Positions 25,740 to 38,600 of a stretch of 64,000 nucleotides of DNA are shown here, in pieces (position 1 is the first letter of the stretch; every line of letters starts with the position of its first letter). The translations under genes were made by a program, and so were the position numbers. Below the pieces are notes generated by a model. It was not told the DNA's origin and made no database searches. It saw only the letters and a list, made by a program, of their open reading frames with translations. Source of the DNA: Plantago ovata (Eukaryota > Streptophyta > Magnoliopsida > Lamiales > Plantaginaceae); assembly GCA_028274465.1 (NCBI GenBank), contig CM051456.1, positions 186,001 through 250,000 of the forward strand. The letters are read 5' to 3'.

Positions 25740-26746
25740 TTTGATTAGTGCTGAATAGAATACTACTCGGTCACCAACTCCGAGAAGCTACCACATCGAG
25801 CCTCTTCCCTATCGGAAAGCTCCACAGATTGAAAATTCAATTCAAGTAGGAAATTGTCAATCTAATAATATTCTTCGAAAATTCTCAATCAATCAACCTG
25901 GAAGAAGAGAAAGCCGCTCGATAGATAAAACCTTTGGGATTTTTCGTCTCTTTTAGCAGTTTCTGTAACACTTACACCGCCCGCCGGTAACTAACCCTAC
26001 CTACTACTACTATTCTATTTTAGCCATTTACTTTTGCTTAAATCTCTACTACTATTTTATCTTACTTATATATATTTTTTGATAATAATGCATTTTATTT
26101 TATTTTCACATGGATTCAGCACCTGTGAAATGTATGCCTCAACTTTGTTTAGTCCATTCGTCAAGTAGTTGTTGTGAGAAGTTTGTTTCCAAGTTGTCTA
26201 TAATTCCTGTCTAATTTTGCACACCAGTCTTCTTCATTGAAGAATTATGTTTCTGTACTTACTTAATATGCTGAAATATACTCTACTTATGTTGTTTATC
26301 TTAGTAGACTCTGTGCTTTTTCTGCCGAAAATATGTACAGCTCTGTGTGCTCATTGTAATCGTTGGATTGGTTGACTATGCTGCTCATATCTGTTTGTCT
26401 AGGCTGGTTGGTTACCTGCACTTACATGTATTGGTTGTCTTTGTCATTGACCTATTCGTGTTTATGTGCAAGCTATGTCTAGTATGCTCTTATCGTGTAG
26501 TATGTGAGTACTTTGTAATGATGGATGGATTGGTTGAGCATGGTTAATTTATGCTTGTCTGGGCTGGTTGATTGTCAAGTAACTAATTTCGCTTAGCATT
26601 TTTTCTCAATCAAAGAATTATGTTTCAAACAAACAATTCCTAGTGTTTAACCTGTGTATTGGCTGGCTGTTTACTACTTCATTTTATTAATTACGAGCAT
26701 GCATTGGCATACTCTTAAATGGCCAGTAAGCTTCTCTGGATTACCA
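25740..26746 (+). other. 5' UTR and leader intron of the DCD gene
   Basis: A CT-rich, exon-like leader ends in cgcccgccg followed by a gtaacta donor at about 25986. The remaining 700 bp up to the coding exon is T-rich, without coding similarity, and contains recurring ggttggttg/ggctggttg motifs. This arrangement fits a long 5'-UTR intron. The exact acceptor upstream of the ATG at 26747 is not certain. Confidence 0.45.
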
Positions 26747-29700
26747 ATGAAGTTTGATGGACAACATAATGCTCTCGAGAACATTCCTCAATGTGGTGCA
26801 ATTTTCATGGCAAGTACCTTAACCAAGAAAGAGTGCCTTAGGCGTCGTATTTTAGGCCTACCATCATCCAAGGCTCATTTCGTGAAACACATTAAAGCTG
26901 GTATGCTCCTATTCTTGTTTGAATACGACAAGAGGCAGCTTTATGGTGTCTTTCAGGCGACCACCAATGGTGCCATGGATATTGTTCCAGATGCGTTTCA
27001 TTACCCAGGAAAGCGTTTTCCTGCTCAGGTAGGCCGTTCGATCAGTTTATTGTGATTTGTGTTGGGAGTTTGGTAGTACTGTATGAGCAATTGTTATATT
27101 TTCCTTTTGTTTCCGGTCTCCTATTTATCCTTACAGGTTCGTTTTAAACTAGTATGGAATTGTCATCCACTTAATGAGAGAGATTTCAGAGGTCCTATCA
27201 GAGAGAACTATTTTACTCCAAACAAATTCAAACTTGGCCTGACCCAAGTTCAGGTATGAGGATGATCTTTTCAGCTGGAGTGAATACCTATGAAGTTTCT
27301 TCAGTTTTTTATCTCAATTATTATTATCGAGCAGGTTCGCAAACTCCTATATTTGTTTAGTTCAAGAAAAATACAAAAATTGCCCCCTCGTGTACCCAAA
27401 GATGTCACAGGCAAAGTATGTACCAGTGGCAACTCTGAGTTATGTAAAGTTGCTGACAAGAAGGATAATGACCGTAACCCTTCTTCATTATCTGATGTCC
27501 AAATGGCTTCATCAATGAGACCCAACAAAGATGAACTAAATAGGCACAACGTGGTTAATGGTGAAGGGAAAGTCTATCCTATCGATCAGAATATCTTGTC
27601 TAACTACCATGACTCTTCTCTGTCAAAGAGAAGGCGATTAGATTGTGACGAGGTTTTATTGAATAATGATGAAGCAGAATATGAAAAATGCAGTGATTAT
27701 GGTATTTGGAGATCTACATGCACTGATTCTTTAGTTGATACCGTGGAAGTGGGAAGACCAATGGACAGTCAGCAGTCATGCATAAGTGGCAAAATTTATG
27801 ATGAAAATCAAAGGGATAGCATGCCGAACAATGCCATTGGTAAATATCCAATAGATCCACGAGAGTCAAGAGTTCGTCAATTTAATCAAGGAGACAAGTT
27901 GTTCAAACATGGGGAATTTGATGCCTGTGACAGTGTCAGGCCTATGGTCCCCAGTGCCCATGACTCAAAAATTCTAGGACAAGCTATGAGCAGGTCTGGC
28001 AGTCACCAGCATCTGATGAATGAAAAAATGGAAAACATATTTGGAGGTGTCCCTTTCAGCGCCTCTGAATGGATTAGCAATCTATTGCATGAATCAAGAG
28101 AAACTGCAGGTGGTATGCTCCCAAATACCAATGGGATGGAGAATCCATATAAATTTGTTACTTCAGTAATTCCCTCAGAATCTGAAAATTTTCTGCACCA
28201 ATTAGACCATGAAAGGAAGTTACATTTTGCTGAAGAAAGGGTTGCTGACAATACACTGGACAACATTCCATGCCCAGCCGCCTTCAGGAAGGATGTATAT
28301 ATTTCCTCTACTGACGGAGGATCTGTTAGTGACGTAAGCTTTAGAAAGAGTACTCATCTCTTTGGATGTGAAAAAGATGAGAATGATTAGTCACCAGCAT
28401 CTGATGAATGAAAAAATGGAAAACATATTTGGAGGTGTCCCTTTCAGCGCCTCTGAGGCACATTACAGCTTTGTGGGCCCTGCAATGTCAAAGTACTCAT
28501 CTTTTTCACATCCAAAACAGTTAGTTTCTTCATCTTATGACGATCCTTTACCAGAAACGGGGATCTCTAGCTTCTCTGTTGCTGATGGTTATGACCCCTC
28601 TCATCCAGGATATGACCATTCAACTATTTCAAGAGATCCACCTTATATTCCTGAACTTCCCTATGCTACTCATGGGTGCTCTGTATCTGCAACTTTTGAT
28701 AATAAGTGTAGCTTAGGGCAAGAAACTCATCATCACCCTGGTTCCTTGGGAAACTCGTACTCTTTGTCTAGTGGTTCGTCAAGGCCGTTGTCATTCTCCC
28801 TGAAATCTGACAGATCCATGAATGTTGACCTTGCTGGTGGAATTAAAAGTTCACCAACAAATATATCAACTCGCCAAAGTTCTATACCTTGTATGATCAC
28901 TAATCATTTTCATAACTCAAGCTTGCCCATGCATGCAGCTCCGAATGTCACTACCGTCGAGTGTGAAAATTCTGTGTCGTCACGATGTTTTTCACCTTCC
29001 CAACTTCCCACCGTTTATGAAGATATTGATGGAGGAAAGAGACTGTATGCTTGCCCTTCCAAATCAACTGAAAATCCTTTTGCATCCAGTGGTCATCCTA
29101 AAACGGCATCACACTATGTTCCCGAGCATGTTCGGTGCAATAATACGGACAGCAAGAATTTGGGTTGCTCAAAAGATTTTGTAAAAGGTTCTCATCACCC
29201 TGCCAGCGATATATCAAGTTATGGTGATCAGCATCTCCAAACATCAGGTGTTGATCACATGAATGAAGACCACAAAATTTCAGAAGCTCCACAATCTGGC
29301 CCCAATACAATCAGAAGAAGCGTCTTTTCTCGCTTGACTCCTTGTCAAGATGTTCAGGCAAGTGAACATGGAGATGATTTTCAGTTTGATCCTGATGACC
29401 AGTACATGGATGCATCAGCTGATGAGGTCATGGAGATGTTGCACCAGTGTAATAATTTGTCACTTCGGAAGCTAAATGATTCAAAACTTGTTGTGCAATC
29501 TAAGCACTACAATGGTGATTCGGATAAAAATCAGATCCTGAGCCATATTGACCTTAGCCACTCCACAGTTGAGGAGAAAAATCTTGAGGAGTCGTGTCTG
29601 GGGATTGCAATGCTAGAGAGTACTGGCGATGTGCCAGAAGAGATGAGGATAGTGGATTTCAAGCGTCGTAGTCTGCAAAAGAAGAGCTTGATTGGAACCA

Positions 29701-30083
29701 AAACGAATCCAGTCACAGATACTGATATAACCTATCCTGAATATGAGGTTGAAAGGCCCACGAACAGGACCTTGAAACGTAGAAGATTGATTAGACCTGT
29801 GTTTGAAAAAATTGAACCAGCTGATGAAGCTAAAAGCAATGATCAGGCTTTGCAGTATTCAGAACCATCGCATGTCAGTGATGATGGACAAAATTGTGAG
29901 GAAAGCATTGTCATTCGTCAGCATGAGGCACAAACTAATGAGTTAGCTTTGCACAGTCATGAATCTCTAGAGCACAGGAAAATTGATCACTGTAGAAGAA
30001 AGGGGCGGAACTTGTGTACCGGTCAGGAATGTGAAAAGTTAATAACGTTGTGGCTGCAAGGCAGGTCCGGTAAAAGATCATGA
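26747..30083 (+). CDS. DCD (Development and Cell Death) domain protein, frame broken in last exon
   Basis: Exons 26747-27028, 27137-27253 and 27335 onward encode an N-terminal DCD domain: CGAIFMASTLTKKECLRRR, ILGLPSSKAHFVKHIKAGM, LLFLFEYDKRQLYGVFQATT, HYPGKRFPAQVRFKLVWNC and LGLTQVQVRKLLYLF. DCD proteins are plant-specific and linked to development, stress and programmed cell death; biochemical function is poorly known. A long Ser/Asp/His-rich, apparently disordered tail with several basic patches (KRRRLD, LKRRRL) follows, suggesting a nuclear location. The third exon reads in one frame to a TAG at 28388-28390. The remaining 570 or so codons (28362-30083) continue in another frame. The break coincides with a perfect 68-bp direct repeat (28001-28068 and 28389-28456, offset 388 bp) and a 21-bp inverted copy. 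I found no in-phase splice pair that restores the frame. As read, the product would stop after about 484 residues. The rest may be a pseudogenised tail, an allele-specific lesion or an assembly chimera. Confidence 0.8.
28001..28068 (+). repeat. 68-bp perfect direct repeat, copy 1
   Basis: Begins agtcaccagcatctgatg and ends ttcagcgcctctga, coding SHQHLMNEKMENIFGGVPFS in the frame of the upstream DCD exon. It is identical over 68 bases to 28389-28456; bases on both sides differ. Confidence 0.95.
28361..28381 (+). repeat. 21-bp inverted copy of 28496-28516
   Basis: The segment beginning tttggatgtg and ending agatgag is the exact reverse complement of 28496-28516. An 11-base direct match (agtactcatct) sits just before it (28349-28359) and recurs at 28492-28502. 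This is the arrangement expected when a replication template switch jumps to the opposite strand at microhomology. Confidence 0.9.
28389..28456 (+). repeat. 68-bp perfect direct repeat, copy 2
   Basis: Second identical copy of 28001-28068, read in the shifted frame that continues to 30083. It encodes the same peptide and is followed by AHYSFVGPAMS instead of WISNLLHESRE. The 388-bp offset is not a multiple of three, which explains the frame difference. Confidence 0.95.
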
Positions 30084-31807
30084 TCATGATAAGGAGAAGC
30101 TTGTGGTGCGTTGTCAGAATTCGTCACTATATTGGTTTTCTGCTTTCCGTTGCCACCTTTTTCCGCTCCTTTTCACAATCTTCCTTCTTTTTTTTTTTCT
30201 TTTGTCCCCTCACCTTTCGTGTTTGATTTATTACTTTCTTTTTTCTTAGTCAGTACTGCACCATATGATTTCGACCAAGAGATCTGGCTTAAAGTACAAT
30301 ATAGTAGCCTAGATATCAATGCATCCTGTCAACCACTTTTTCCATGTTTCCTTCCTACTGTTGTTGACTCTTGTTTTGCTAATACGCCATCCGAGTCGAT
30401 CAAGATATGATTTGAGCCTATACTTCAGCCCTGATGCGACTTGGATAGATTTTGCTGATTTTTGTTCCATGTCATCCTTGAAGTCCTGAAGACATATATT
30501 GCCTTATGAAGGCAAAGTGGCGGGAAGAACCAGTTGAGATTTCATTCTGGTTGTTTTGGACAATCCTATATAAGATATAACACTCCAGGGGTTCTCCAAC
30601 TTTAAGAAACGAGTTAGTGTTCGACTCTGGATATAGCTTAATTACCCAATACTTTGTGATATGAAGCAGCAGCACTCAGAACTACTCGTATATTCAAGGT
30701 CTATAACATGTAAGTAGCAGTGTAGCGACTTTGAGCTTGTTGGAATGCGGTATGAAAAGCAACCAGCATGAGAGCTGCACATTTTTGTCTGTCTGTTTGA
30801 TGCATGTACTGGTGACTCTGATTGTTTACCTGGAATGCTTGCAATGTTTTGGTTTGTGAATCTCATTTTGTTTTTCACTTTCTCAGTATTAAATACTATG
30901 CTGTTACGGTTTGGATCTTATATTCCACCAAGAAGAGAAGATTTTCCATAGTAGTTTTAGAATGTTGTTTCGCTTTACCGCTATGCTGCTCTATACTATG
31001 CTGTGTTGTTGCATTTTCTGCTCTATACTATGCTGTGTTGTTGCATTTTTATTACTACTAGTTTGCTAGTAGTCCTTTCCACTTGCATAATAGTAGTATA
31101 TTCCATCCATTACTTTATTTTGCGAGTATAAAACGACAATTATAAATAACGGGGGAGTATATTATAGGGTTTGGCTGTTGTTGACTATTGAGTAACGTTC
31201 ATTTGTAGTTACGTTGATGAGTGAGCTACGTCCTTCCTGCCAGATCATTTCAATTCTTCCTATTCTACTCTTTGTTCCAACTCTTGACACGTTGATGCAT
31301 TGAACTTTCCCAAGCACTCAAAATTGAGGTTGCATTTAAAATGATGTTTCAACCTGTACTAGTAGAGTCGTAGTATATCTCATTCATCCAATTTGCATAA
31401 TTTTGTGTCAGTGAATAATGTAGAAGTATGTGAATTTTATTTTAACACGTGATTTAGAACTTACAACTTTTATGTTAACATCAAAACGAATAAGTATAAT
31501 AATAAAGCTGCCTTATGACACGAGATTATCATCGATGCCAAGCTAGTAAGAAGGAATTAATTATATGACTTTGATATTTTACGTACTAGTCGTCAAATTC
31601 ATCGTCTAACCTATATGGTAGATAAAAATTTGACTAAAATAAATGTATTTTAAAATTATATATTTAGTTTTTAATTAATTTCACATTTTTTTCCCCGATT
31701 GAAGTTTGAAGAGACTAGAAAGGGCAAAACAGTATTTTTGAAGTATTAAGAGATGTTGCGGCACAGTTAAGTTGGCAGCACTCGAGTTTAGTGTGACTGA
31801 CACAGAA
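30084..31807. other. Intergenic between the DCD and GT32-like genes
   Basis: The left part is probably the 3' UTR of the DCD gene. A short tandem repeat of gctctatactatgctgtgtt occurs at about 30988 and 31020. The remainder is AT-rich with no recognised gene. The region just before 31808 holds the promoter and leader of the glycosyltransferase; no clear TATA box was assigned. Confidence 0.4.
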
Positions 31808-34792
31808 ATGCTCCGTACACGGCGGCGCCCCCGTTACGGCGCTCACATCTGCGCTCTAATCTCCGCAGTTCTCCTCCTCCTTTCAGTCGGTCTCCTCCAC
31901 AGCCGCCTATCATTCTTCACTTCCCCTCCCCAGCACCCTCACCACGACTCCACCTACGATCCTCTCCTTGACGATCTCGACTCCGATCCCCTAGCCAAAT
32001 CCACCGAAGACCGCATCGACGAGCTTGACGACGTCGTTTTAAACACCAACACTAACAATGAGGAAACCCTCGCCGAAGAGGAAGACGAAGATGCCGCTTC
32101 GCAACAGAACCAAAACCTAATTTCCTCTTCTTCTTCTAATTACTTTTTTGACCCTGTCACAGGTGTGGTCCGTAGATCCTTTAATCGGAGGTCGATTGAG
32201 GAGTGGGAGGACTATGTGCCTTTCAGCTCCAAGTTGTCGTCTGATTTAGGGTTTGCTGATAGTACCGATCAGCTTGCGTTTGGTTCTGATGATGTTTTGG
32301 TTGATGAGAAATTGAGGAAGAGGTTGAGCGATGTCACCAAATTTGAGGATGTATTGTTGTTGAAAGGGTCTGTGTTGAGGGAAGGCTGGGGAGACTGGTT
32401 TGAGAAGAAGGGGGATTTTTTGAGGAAGGACAGGATGTTTAAGTCCAATGTCGAGGTTTTGAATCCCTTGAGTAATCCCATTTTGCAGGATCCTCATGCA
32501 CCTGGTGTCTCTGGATTTACTAGAGGTGATAGGATTTTTCTTAAGGGTGTTTTCAGTGGATTTAAGCGCAAGGAGGTTCAGAAAAAGGAAGGGAAGGGGG
32601 GGGCTCACAGGAGGACTTTGGGAAATGGTTATCAGAGATTGTATTATGCCGATGGGAAGAGGTGGGGGTACTATCCGGGGTTGGATCGGAGCTTGTCCTT
32701 TGACAATTTTATGGATGCTTTTTTTAGGAAAGGGAGGTGTAGTATGAGAGTGTTTATGGTTTGGAATTTGCCAGCATGGATGTTTGGTGTTCGCCAGCAG
32801 AGGGGGTTGGAAAGCCTGCTATATCATCACCCGGATGCGTGTGTGGTGGTGTTCTCTGAAACAATAGAGCTCAATTTCTTCAGTGGGTTTGCAAAAGATG
32901 GGTATGTTCCTTGAAACTTCTAGCTTTTGCATCTGTTTAGATTTATATATGAGTATGTTAAATCTTGGTTTGAATGCACTATTGTTCTTAGTCTAGTGTA
33001 GTTGATATGTATTCTAATATCGACTGTTAGGAGTGAAGATATGCATTTTTTGTCTTGTCCAGATATAAGGTAGCTGTTGCAATGCCAAATCTTGACGAGC
33101 TACTGAAAGATACACCAGTACATATATTTGCTTCGGTGTGGCATGATTGGAAGAAGACAAAATATTATCCAACTCACTACAGCGAACTAATCAGGCTGGC
33201 TGCTCTTTACAAGTAAGAAACTTAAATAGCATGATATGATACAAACAATTTTCTGGAGTTTAGTTCAATTTCTTCTACGAGTGAATATATTCCAGCAAGC
33301 CTCAATTCCAAGGGGACATTATAAATTCCTTTTCAACAATAAGTAGAATCTTGTAAGATCTTTTAAGTTGCATTATAATTCAGTGTTTGCCATTTATAGG
33401 TTTGTGGACAGTTTATAACTAGCATGCTACTAAAGAAGTACACTTTGAGACGTTTGGATAATTCCTTTTTATCACATAAAACGTAAATACAAGAATTTTG
33501 GAGTCCTTGTGTCTAACTCTTTCTGCTGCAACAATTTGTTTCACTATGGATGCACCACTGATCCTTCCTTTTACTGGTGAATCGTAGATATGGCGGAACT
33601 TATCTTGATTCTGATGTGATAGTGTTGAAGCCATTATCTAATCTCAACAATACCGCTGGTTTTGAGGATGAAATTGCTGGAAAAACTTTAAATGGTGCTG
33701 TGATGGCATTTAAAAGGCACAGGTAATTCTATGTTCCTCCTTGTCACATCTAAATATTTTTTGTCTTATTAACGAAGTGTTACTGATGGTTGATGAATAA
33801 CTAAGGAGAATGTCATATGTCTGTAGAATGTTAGGTGGTTTTTTTTCCTTTAACATCACATATGAGAGTGTCTTCTTAAATTAGCCGTCATTCATCACTG
33901 TGAGTGATGTGAATTTTTTGAATCTTCCTTTACCTATTTCTTTAGTAATCGTGGGGCCAAATGGTCATGCATATGACACACATCACACAACTCTAAAGGA
34001 GTGGTTCCAAATCCAATGGGATTTGATTGAATCCCCCTTACCCTTACCTCTGATACCAAACCCAAACGCTTAACCTTCGGGTCATAATATTATCTCATAG
34101 GTGAAATCTTTCATTCTCATTGGTTGCAGTTCTTTTATTTGGAGATGTTTGGAGGAGTTTTATGCATCATATGATGACAATAAACTGCGGTGGAATGGAG
34201 CCGACCTCTTGACCAGAGTAGCTAACAGTTTTTTGAGCAATGAAGAAACTTCAGATACAAATACAGAGCTTGTGTTGCAACCATCTACTATCTTCTTCCC
34301 TCTTGGTCAAAATAACATTTCAAGGTATGATTTGCTTCCTCTAATGTGGGGCTTTTTATCTTCTACATGTTAGTGCCTCCTGTTTTCTAATCGGGGAGAA
34401 ATCCCCATCCTGCTAATTTTTCTCCCAAGCTATCAATCCTAAAAATATACCAGAAATTGAACTCTTACGGCCATGATCTCAAATTTTGAGTTCTCTTCAT
34501 TATTATTTGCATATTTTACTAGCTTATTTTGTGATTACGCCATGACAATTTCTAGTTTGCTATACATATATACATAGTGTCCTGATGCCATATTATATGT
34601 CACAGATACTTCTTTGCACCTGGAACAGAGACTCAGAAACTTGAACATGATGCTATCTTTAGCAAAATCTTGGAACAGGCGGCCACGTTTCATTTGTGGA
34701 ACAGTTTAACATCTGCCCTGATCCCAGAGCCAGAAAGCCTTGTTTATAAGCTTCTGAATCGATATTGCATCCGTTGCTCTGATGTTCTCTAA
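31808..34792 (+). CDS. GT32-like alpha-1,4-glycosyltransferase family protein, Golgi type II
   Basis: Five exons (31808-32901, 33063-33212, 33588-33722, 34130-34324, 34606-34792) total 1761 nt, or 586 residues. The N-terminus has a short basic cytosolic stretch (MLRTRRRPRYG) and one hydrophobic segment (ICALISAVLLLLSVGLLH), then an acidic/Ser stem, which fits a Golgi type II enzyme. The catalytic part has the DXD sugar-binding motif of this fold in YGGTYLDSDVIVLKPL (Asp422 and Asp424) and the A4GALT-type C-terminal region (EEFYASYDDNKLRWNGADLL, then TIFFPLG). It resembles Arabidopsis At4g19900, annotated as an alpha-1,4-glycosyltransferase; donor and acceptor are unknown for the plant group. 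I chose ATG 31808; upstream bases give only a non-ATG extension. Exon 1 is markedly GC-richer and C-biased at its 5' end (31800-32000) than its surroundings. Confidence 0.88.
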
Positions 34793-35648
34793 GACAAGTC
34801 TTACAAATTTTGTAATCGTTCATCATTGCGGCAAAATGGAAAACATGTAGAGATGTTTAGAGTTTGCACGTCACATGTACAGTAATATTATTTATGAAAG
34901 CAAATATATATATTTTTTTCATTGAGCCATTGAGTATTTAATATATCTGGGGTTGGTTACATTGTGCAAATTGTGGATCACTTTATATACATGGAATATA
35001 TGGATGTTGCGACTGGTGGAGTTTTAGAACCAGGACAGCACAGCATGTTCTGAAGTCCATTTGTTACGGAGTTGCCCGTTTGCCAGTTGAATTAAAGAAA
35101 CATGTCGGTTAGAAATTAAAATCCGAAGTACCAAAATGTTCATATTTGCCTAGTCTTTTTGCAATCTTGGGTTCCTATTTTTTGTGATTTTTGGTATGTT
35201 AGTCGTGTGGTTGTGAAGTTGTATTGTTCCCTTACTTATTGTAGGCTTGCAGCTAAGCAGAGAAGGAGCAAGGTTCTAAGTTCTAACCCTTGTTTGAAGT
35301 TTTGAAAAGTTATAAGGGCCAAAATATGAAAATAAAATACATGGGGGGTTAAAAATAAAAATGTTGTAGTTTGTGAAACTGAGGGGGGTTTTAGAGTCTT
35401 TTTACACACACAGGTTATGGATATTGTTGACGGCTTTCCTGAGCCAGCCACAAAATAAATAAATCAATCAATCAATCAATCCATTAATCTTACTTAAAGA
35501 TTTCCCCCAAAATCTATCCGTACTGTAAATACATGATAGATTTGAATAAGGATTTAACAATCATCAATCTATCCAGCGAGCTAAGGAGGTTTTTCAATTG
35601 GGGGAAAGAAAAAAGTATAGACATCATCGCTCAATCAGTCAATTGGAT
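34793..35648. other. Intergenic between the GT32-like and LCAT-like genes
   Basis: It holds the 3' UTR of the glycosyltransferase and the promoter and leader of the LCAT-like gene. A short (aatc)n tract lies at about 35460-35485. No other coding or RNA signal is seen. Confidence 0.4.
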
Positions 35649-38600
35649 ATGGCGATTTTATTGGAGGATATAGTCAAGTCTGTCGAACAGCTTCTCAAGC
35701 TCATCAGGAACAAGAGCGACGAGCAATCTTTCGTTGACCCAACTCTCGACCCAGTTCTCCTTATTCCTGGTATTGCCGGTTCTATTCTCAACGCTGTTGA
35801 TGAGAAAACCGGCAACAAGGAGCGGATCTGGGTCCGGATCCTTGGGGCTGATCATGAGTTTCGCCACAAGCTTTGGTCTCGCTTTGATCCTCAAACAGGT
35901 CCTTGCTTTTACTTAGTAATTTTCACCTCTATTTTCTCTTGTTTAATATATTTATTTATTTATAATTTCATTTTTAATATTACTTACTATGTAAATTTCA
36001 TTTTTTAACTGTATTCTATGATTGGATTACTTATTAGATTCTCAACTTAAATGTTTAGCTGTGAAGATTATTAGTATTAACTAGTAGTACCTGGGAATAG
36101 ATTACTCAAACACTATTGATTGAAACGAGCAGGTACTACATTGACCTTAGATGATGACACGCACATTGAGGTTCCCGAGGACAGACATGGACTCTATGCA
36201 ATTGACATGTTGGACCCTGACATGGTGAATATATATTCATTTGCTTGTTAATTGTATATATATCTTTAAATGCTTCAGTGGAGTGGATTCATTCAACTCT
36301 CTTTGTGTTTTTGTGTTGCTCTGCTGCAGATCATTGGTAGTGATTGTGTATATTATTTCCATGACATGATTCTTCAACTTCAGAAATGGGGTTACCAGGA
36401 GGGAACTACACTCTTTGGGTTTGGATATGATTTCCGCCAGAGTAATCGGTAACTCTCTCACATCTAAACAATATGAATTCGCCTGATGGATTTTCATTCT
36501 TCACTACACTTCTTTTATATTTTTGTATGGATTCAATGCTTCATTCAGCCTTATATTTCTGCTCTACTGTGTTCAGGTTTCAAGAAACTCTGGACCGACT
36601 GGCAGCAAAGCTTGACGCTGTATATAATGCATCCGGTGGACGGAAAATAACCATAATAAGTCACTCTATGGGTGGTCTTCTAACAAAATGTTTCATGACC
36701 CTTCACACTGATGTAATATACTACCTTCACATGTTTTCTCATTTTTTCATTGATTTACCGGCCGACTTATGCTACCTACTATTTTGTGGAACAATTTGGC
36801 ATCTAATAATGCTTGTCATGTTTTACAGATCTTTGAGAAATATGTGAAAAGCTGGATAGCAATAGCTGCTCCATTTCGAGGTATGTCTTTGAAACTTTCT
36901 TTGGTGAAATCTTAAGAGGCTTAGAGAAACTGTATACACATACTCCAATGTTTCAACTACTGATTAGTACGTTTGAATTTGTTTCCTATAAGGTGCACCT
37001 GGATATATAACCTCCGCATTTTTGAATGGATGTTCATTTGTTGATGGGTGGGAACAGAACTTTTTCATTTCAAAATGGAGCATGCAGCAACTGGTATGTA
37101 TGTTATTTTATAGGTCAATCAGCTCCATTTGCTGCTTTGCTTTTCCGTCCTCCTCCCCCACCCTTGCTTCCAATCATGCAAACCATGTCTCCCTAATCCC
37201 TATTAAATTTCTTCGGAGTGCTTTTTCACATTGCTCATATTACCTAGAACTGATGTAGCTGACCCTTGCATCTGTTCGTATTTTGTTGTATGAATAAATC
37301 GCTTTTTCTTTTATTAGATGACTCGTACACTTGATGTTTGAGCTCCAATACATTTTTATCTGTTCAATCGTTATTAATAGTTGGAACTCTAGTGTTTGCA
37401 TGGCTCGGATTATGTGTGCATTTATATTGAATGATAAACTTCATGCATGATATATATATACTATAATTTACCATGTTCAATTCTTCTGACATGAATAACT
37501 GTTGTTATGTTTTCAGCTTCTTGAATGCCCTTCAATATATGAGCTGATGGCATGTTTGGATTTTAAATGGGAACACACTCCGCTTCTTGAATTCTGGAGA
37601 CAAAAGCATGATAATGATGAAAATTCCACTGTGATGCTCGAGTCTTATGATCCTGTTGAAGCTATACCAATCATGATGGAAGCTCTTTCCATAAATAAGG
37701 TGAGATGTCTCTCTGATATTTAGACACAAGACCAGTGTCCGAAATATCCAAACCTCGATTTATTGAATAATTAATGTAAGATTGATCTACATCGTACTAT
37801 GTTTTGCTAATTCATTGTAGGAATAGCATGAATATATGTGGCAGCTATTGTTTCTCACACTTTAAGACCTTATCTTATTTAATCTTTACTTGCTGAATGA
37901 TTTTCTTACCAAAAGCAAAAGGAATCAGGAAAATCAGTGTTATCCACTGATGTCCAGAGTCCACATAACACATATATAGTACTTTGTGAATGTTGAGAAA
38001 TATTTTGGGTATCTCATTAATTTGAATGTGAAATGGAAATATAATTTGGATGGAAAATGATTATTACTGAATTGAAATGAGTGTTATAGAGCTTAGGTGG
38101 CAATGGTTGACTGCTAGCACAGAAAACAAAGACAAGCTTAAAAGCATTTAGTGGACGTGCATGATTATCGGTTTACCATTAATGAAGTCTATTTAACCAG
38201 CTTGTTCTCAAATTTTATGATAAGGCTTACTGTAGTTACATGAATTCTAGAAACGGCTTACGTGTTTTAGGTCATATATGCAGGTCAGCTATGGTGGTTC
38301 TGATATCCATGTACCTTTTAATCTGGAGATCTTGAAATGGGCGAATGAGACACGCAGGTTGATGAGCTCTGCTAAGGTCCCTGATCAAATTAAATTCTAC
38401 AATATATATGGCACAAATAACGAGACGCCTCATAGTCTATGGTAATTCTTACCTATACGAATCTCTTAACATGCTCCTGCATCTCAAATGTACTTCGTGG
38501 TGTTAACTTTTCCCTGGGTCAATGCTGCAGTTATGGAAGTGAAGATGCCCCTATATCTGATTTGCGAGAATTGCCTACGCTCCAGGTAAAGAAATGATGT

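Noticed and set aside
28069-28476. An intron within the DCD exon that removes the rearranged segment and restores the frame
   Set aside because: The good donors (such as GTAAGC at 28334) and the ttacag acceptor ending at 28477 are not in compatible phase, and pairing sites inside the two repeat copies also fails.
33950-34080. A transposon inside the GT32-like intron (sequence around ccaatgggatttgattg)
   Set aside because: The composition differs from the flanks, but no terminal repeats or target duplication could be seen.
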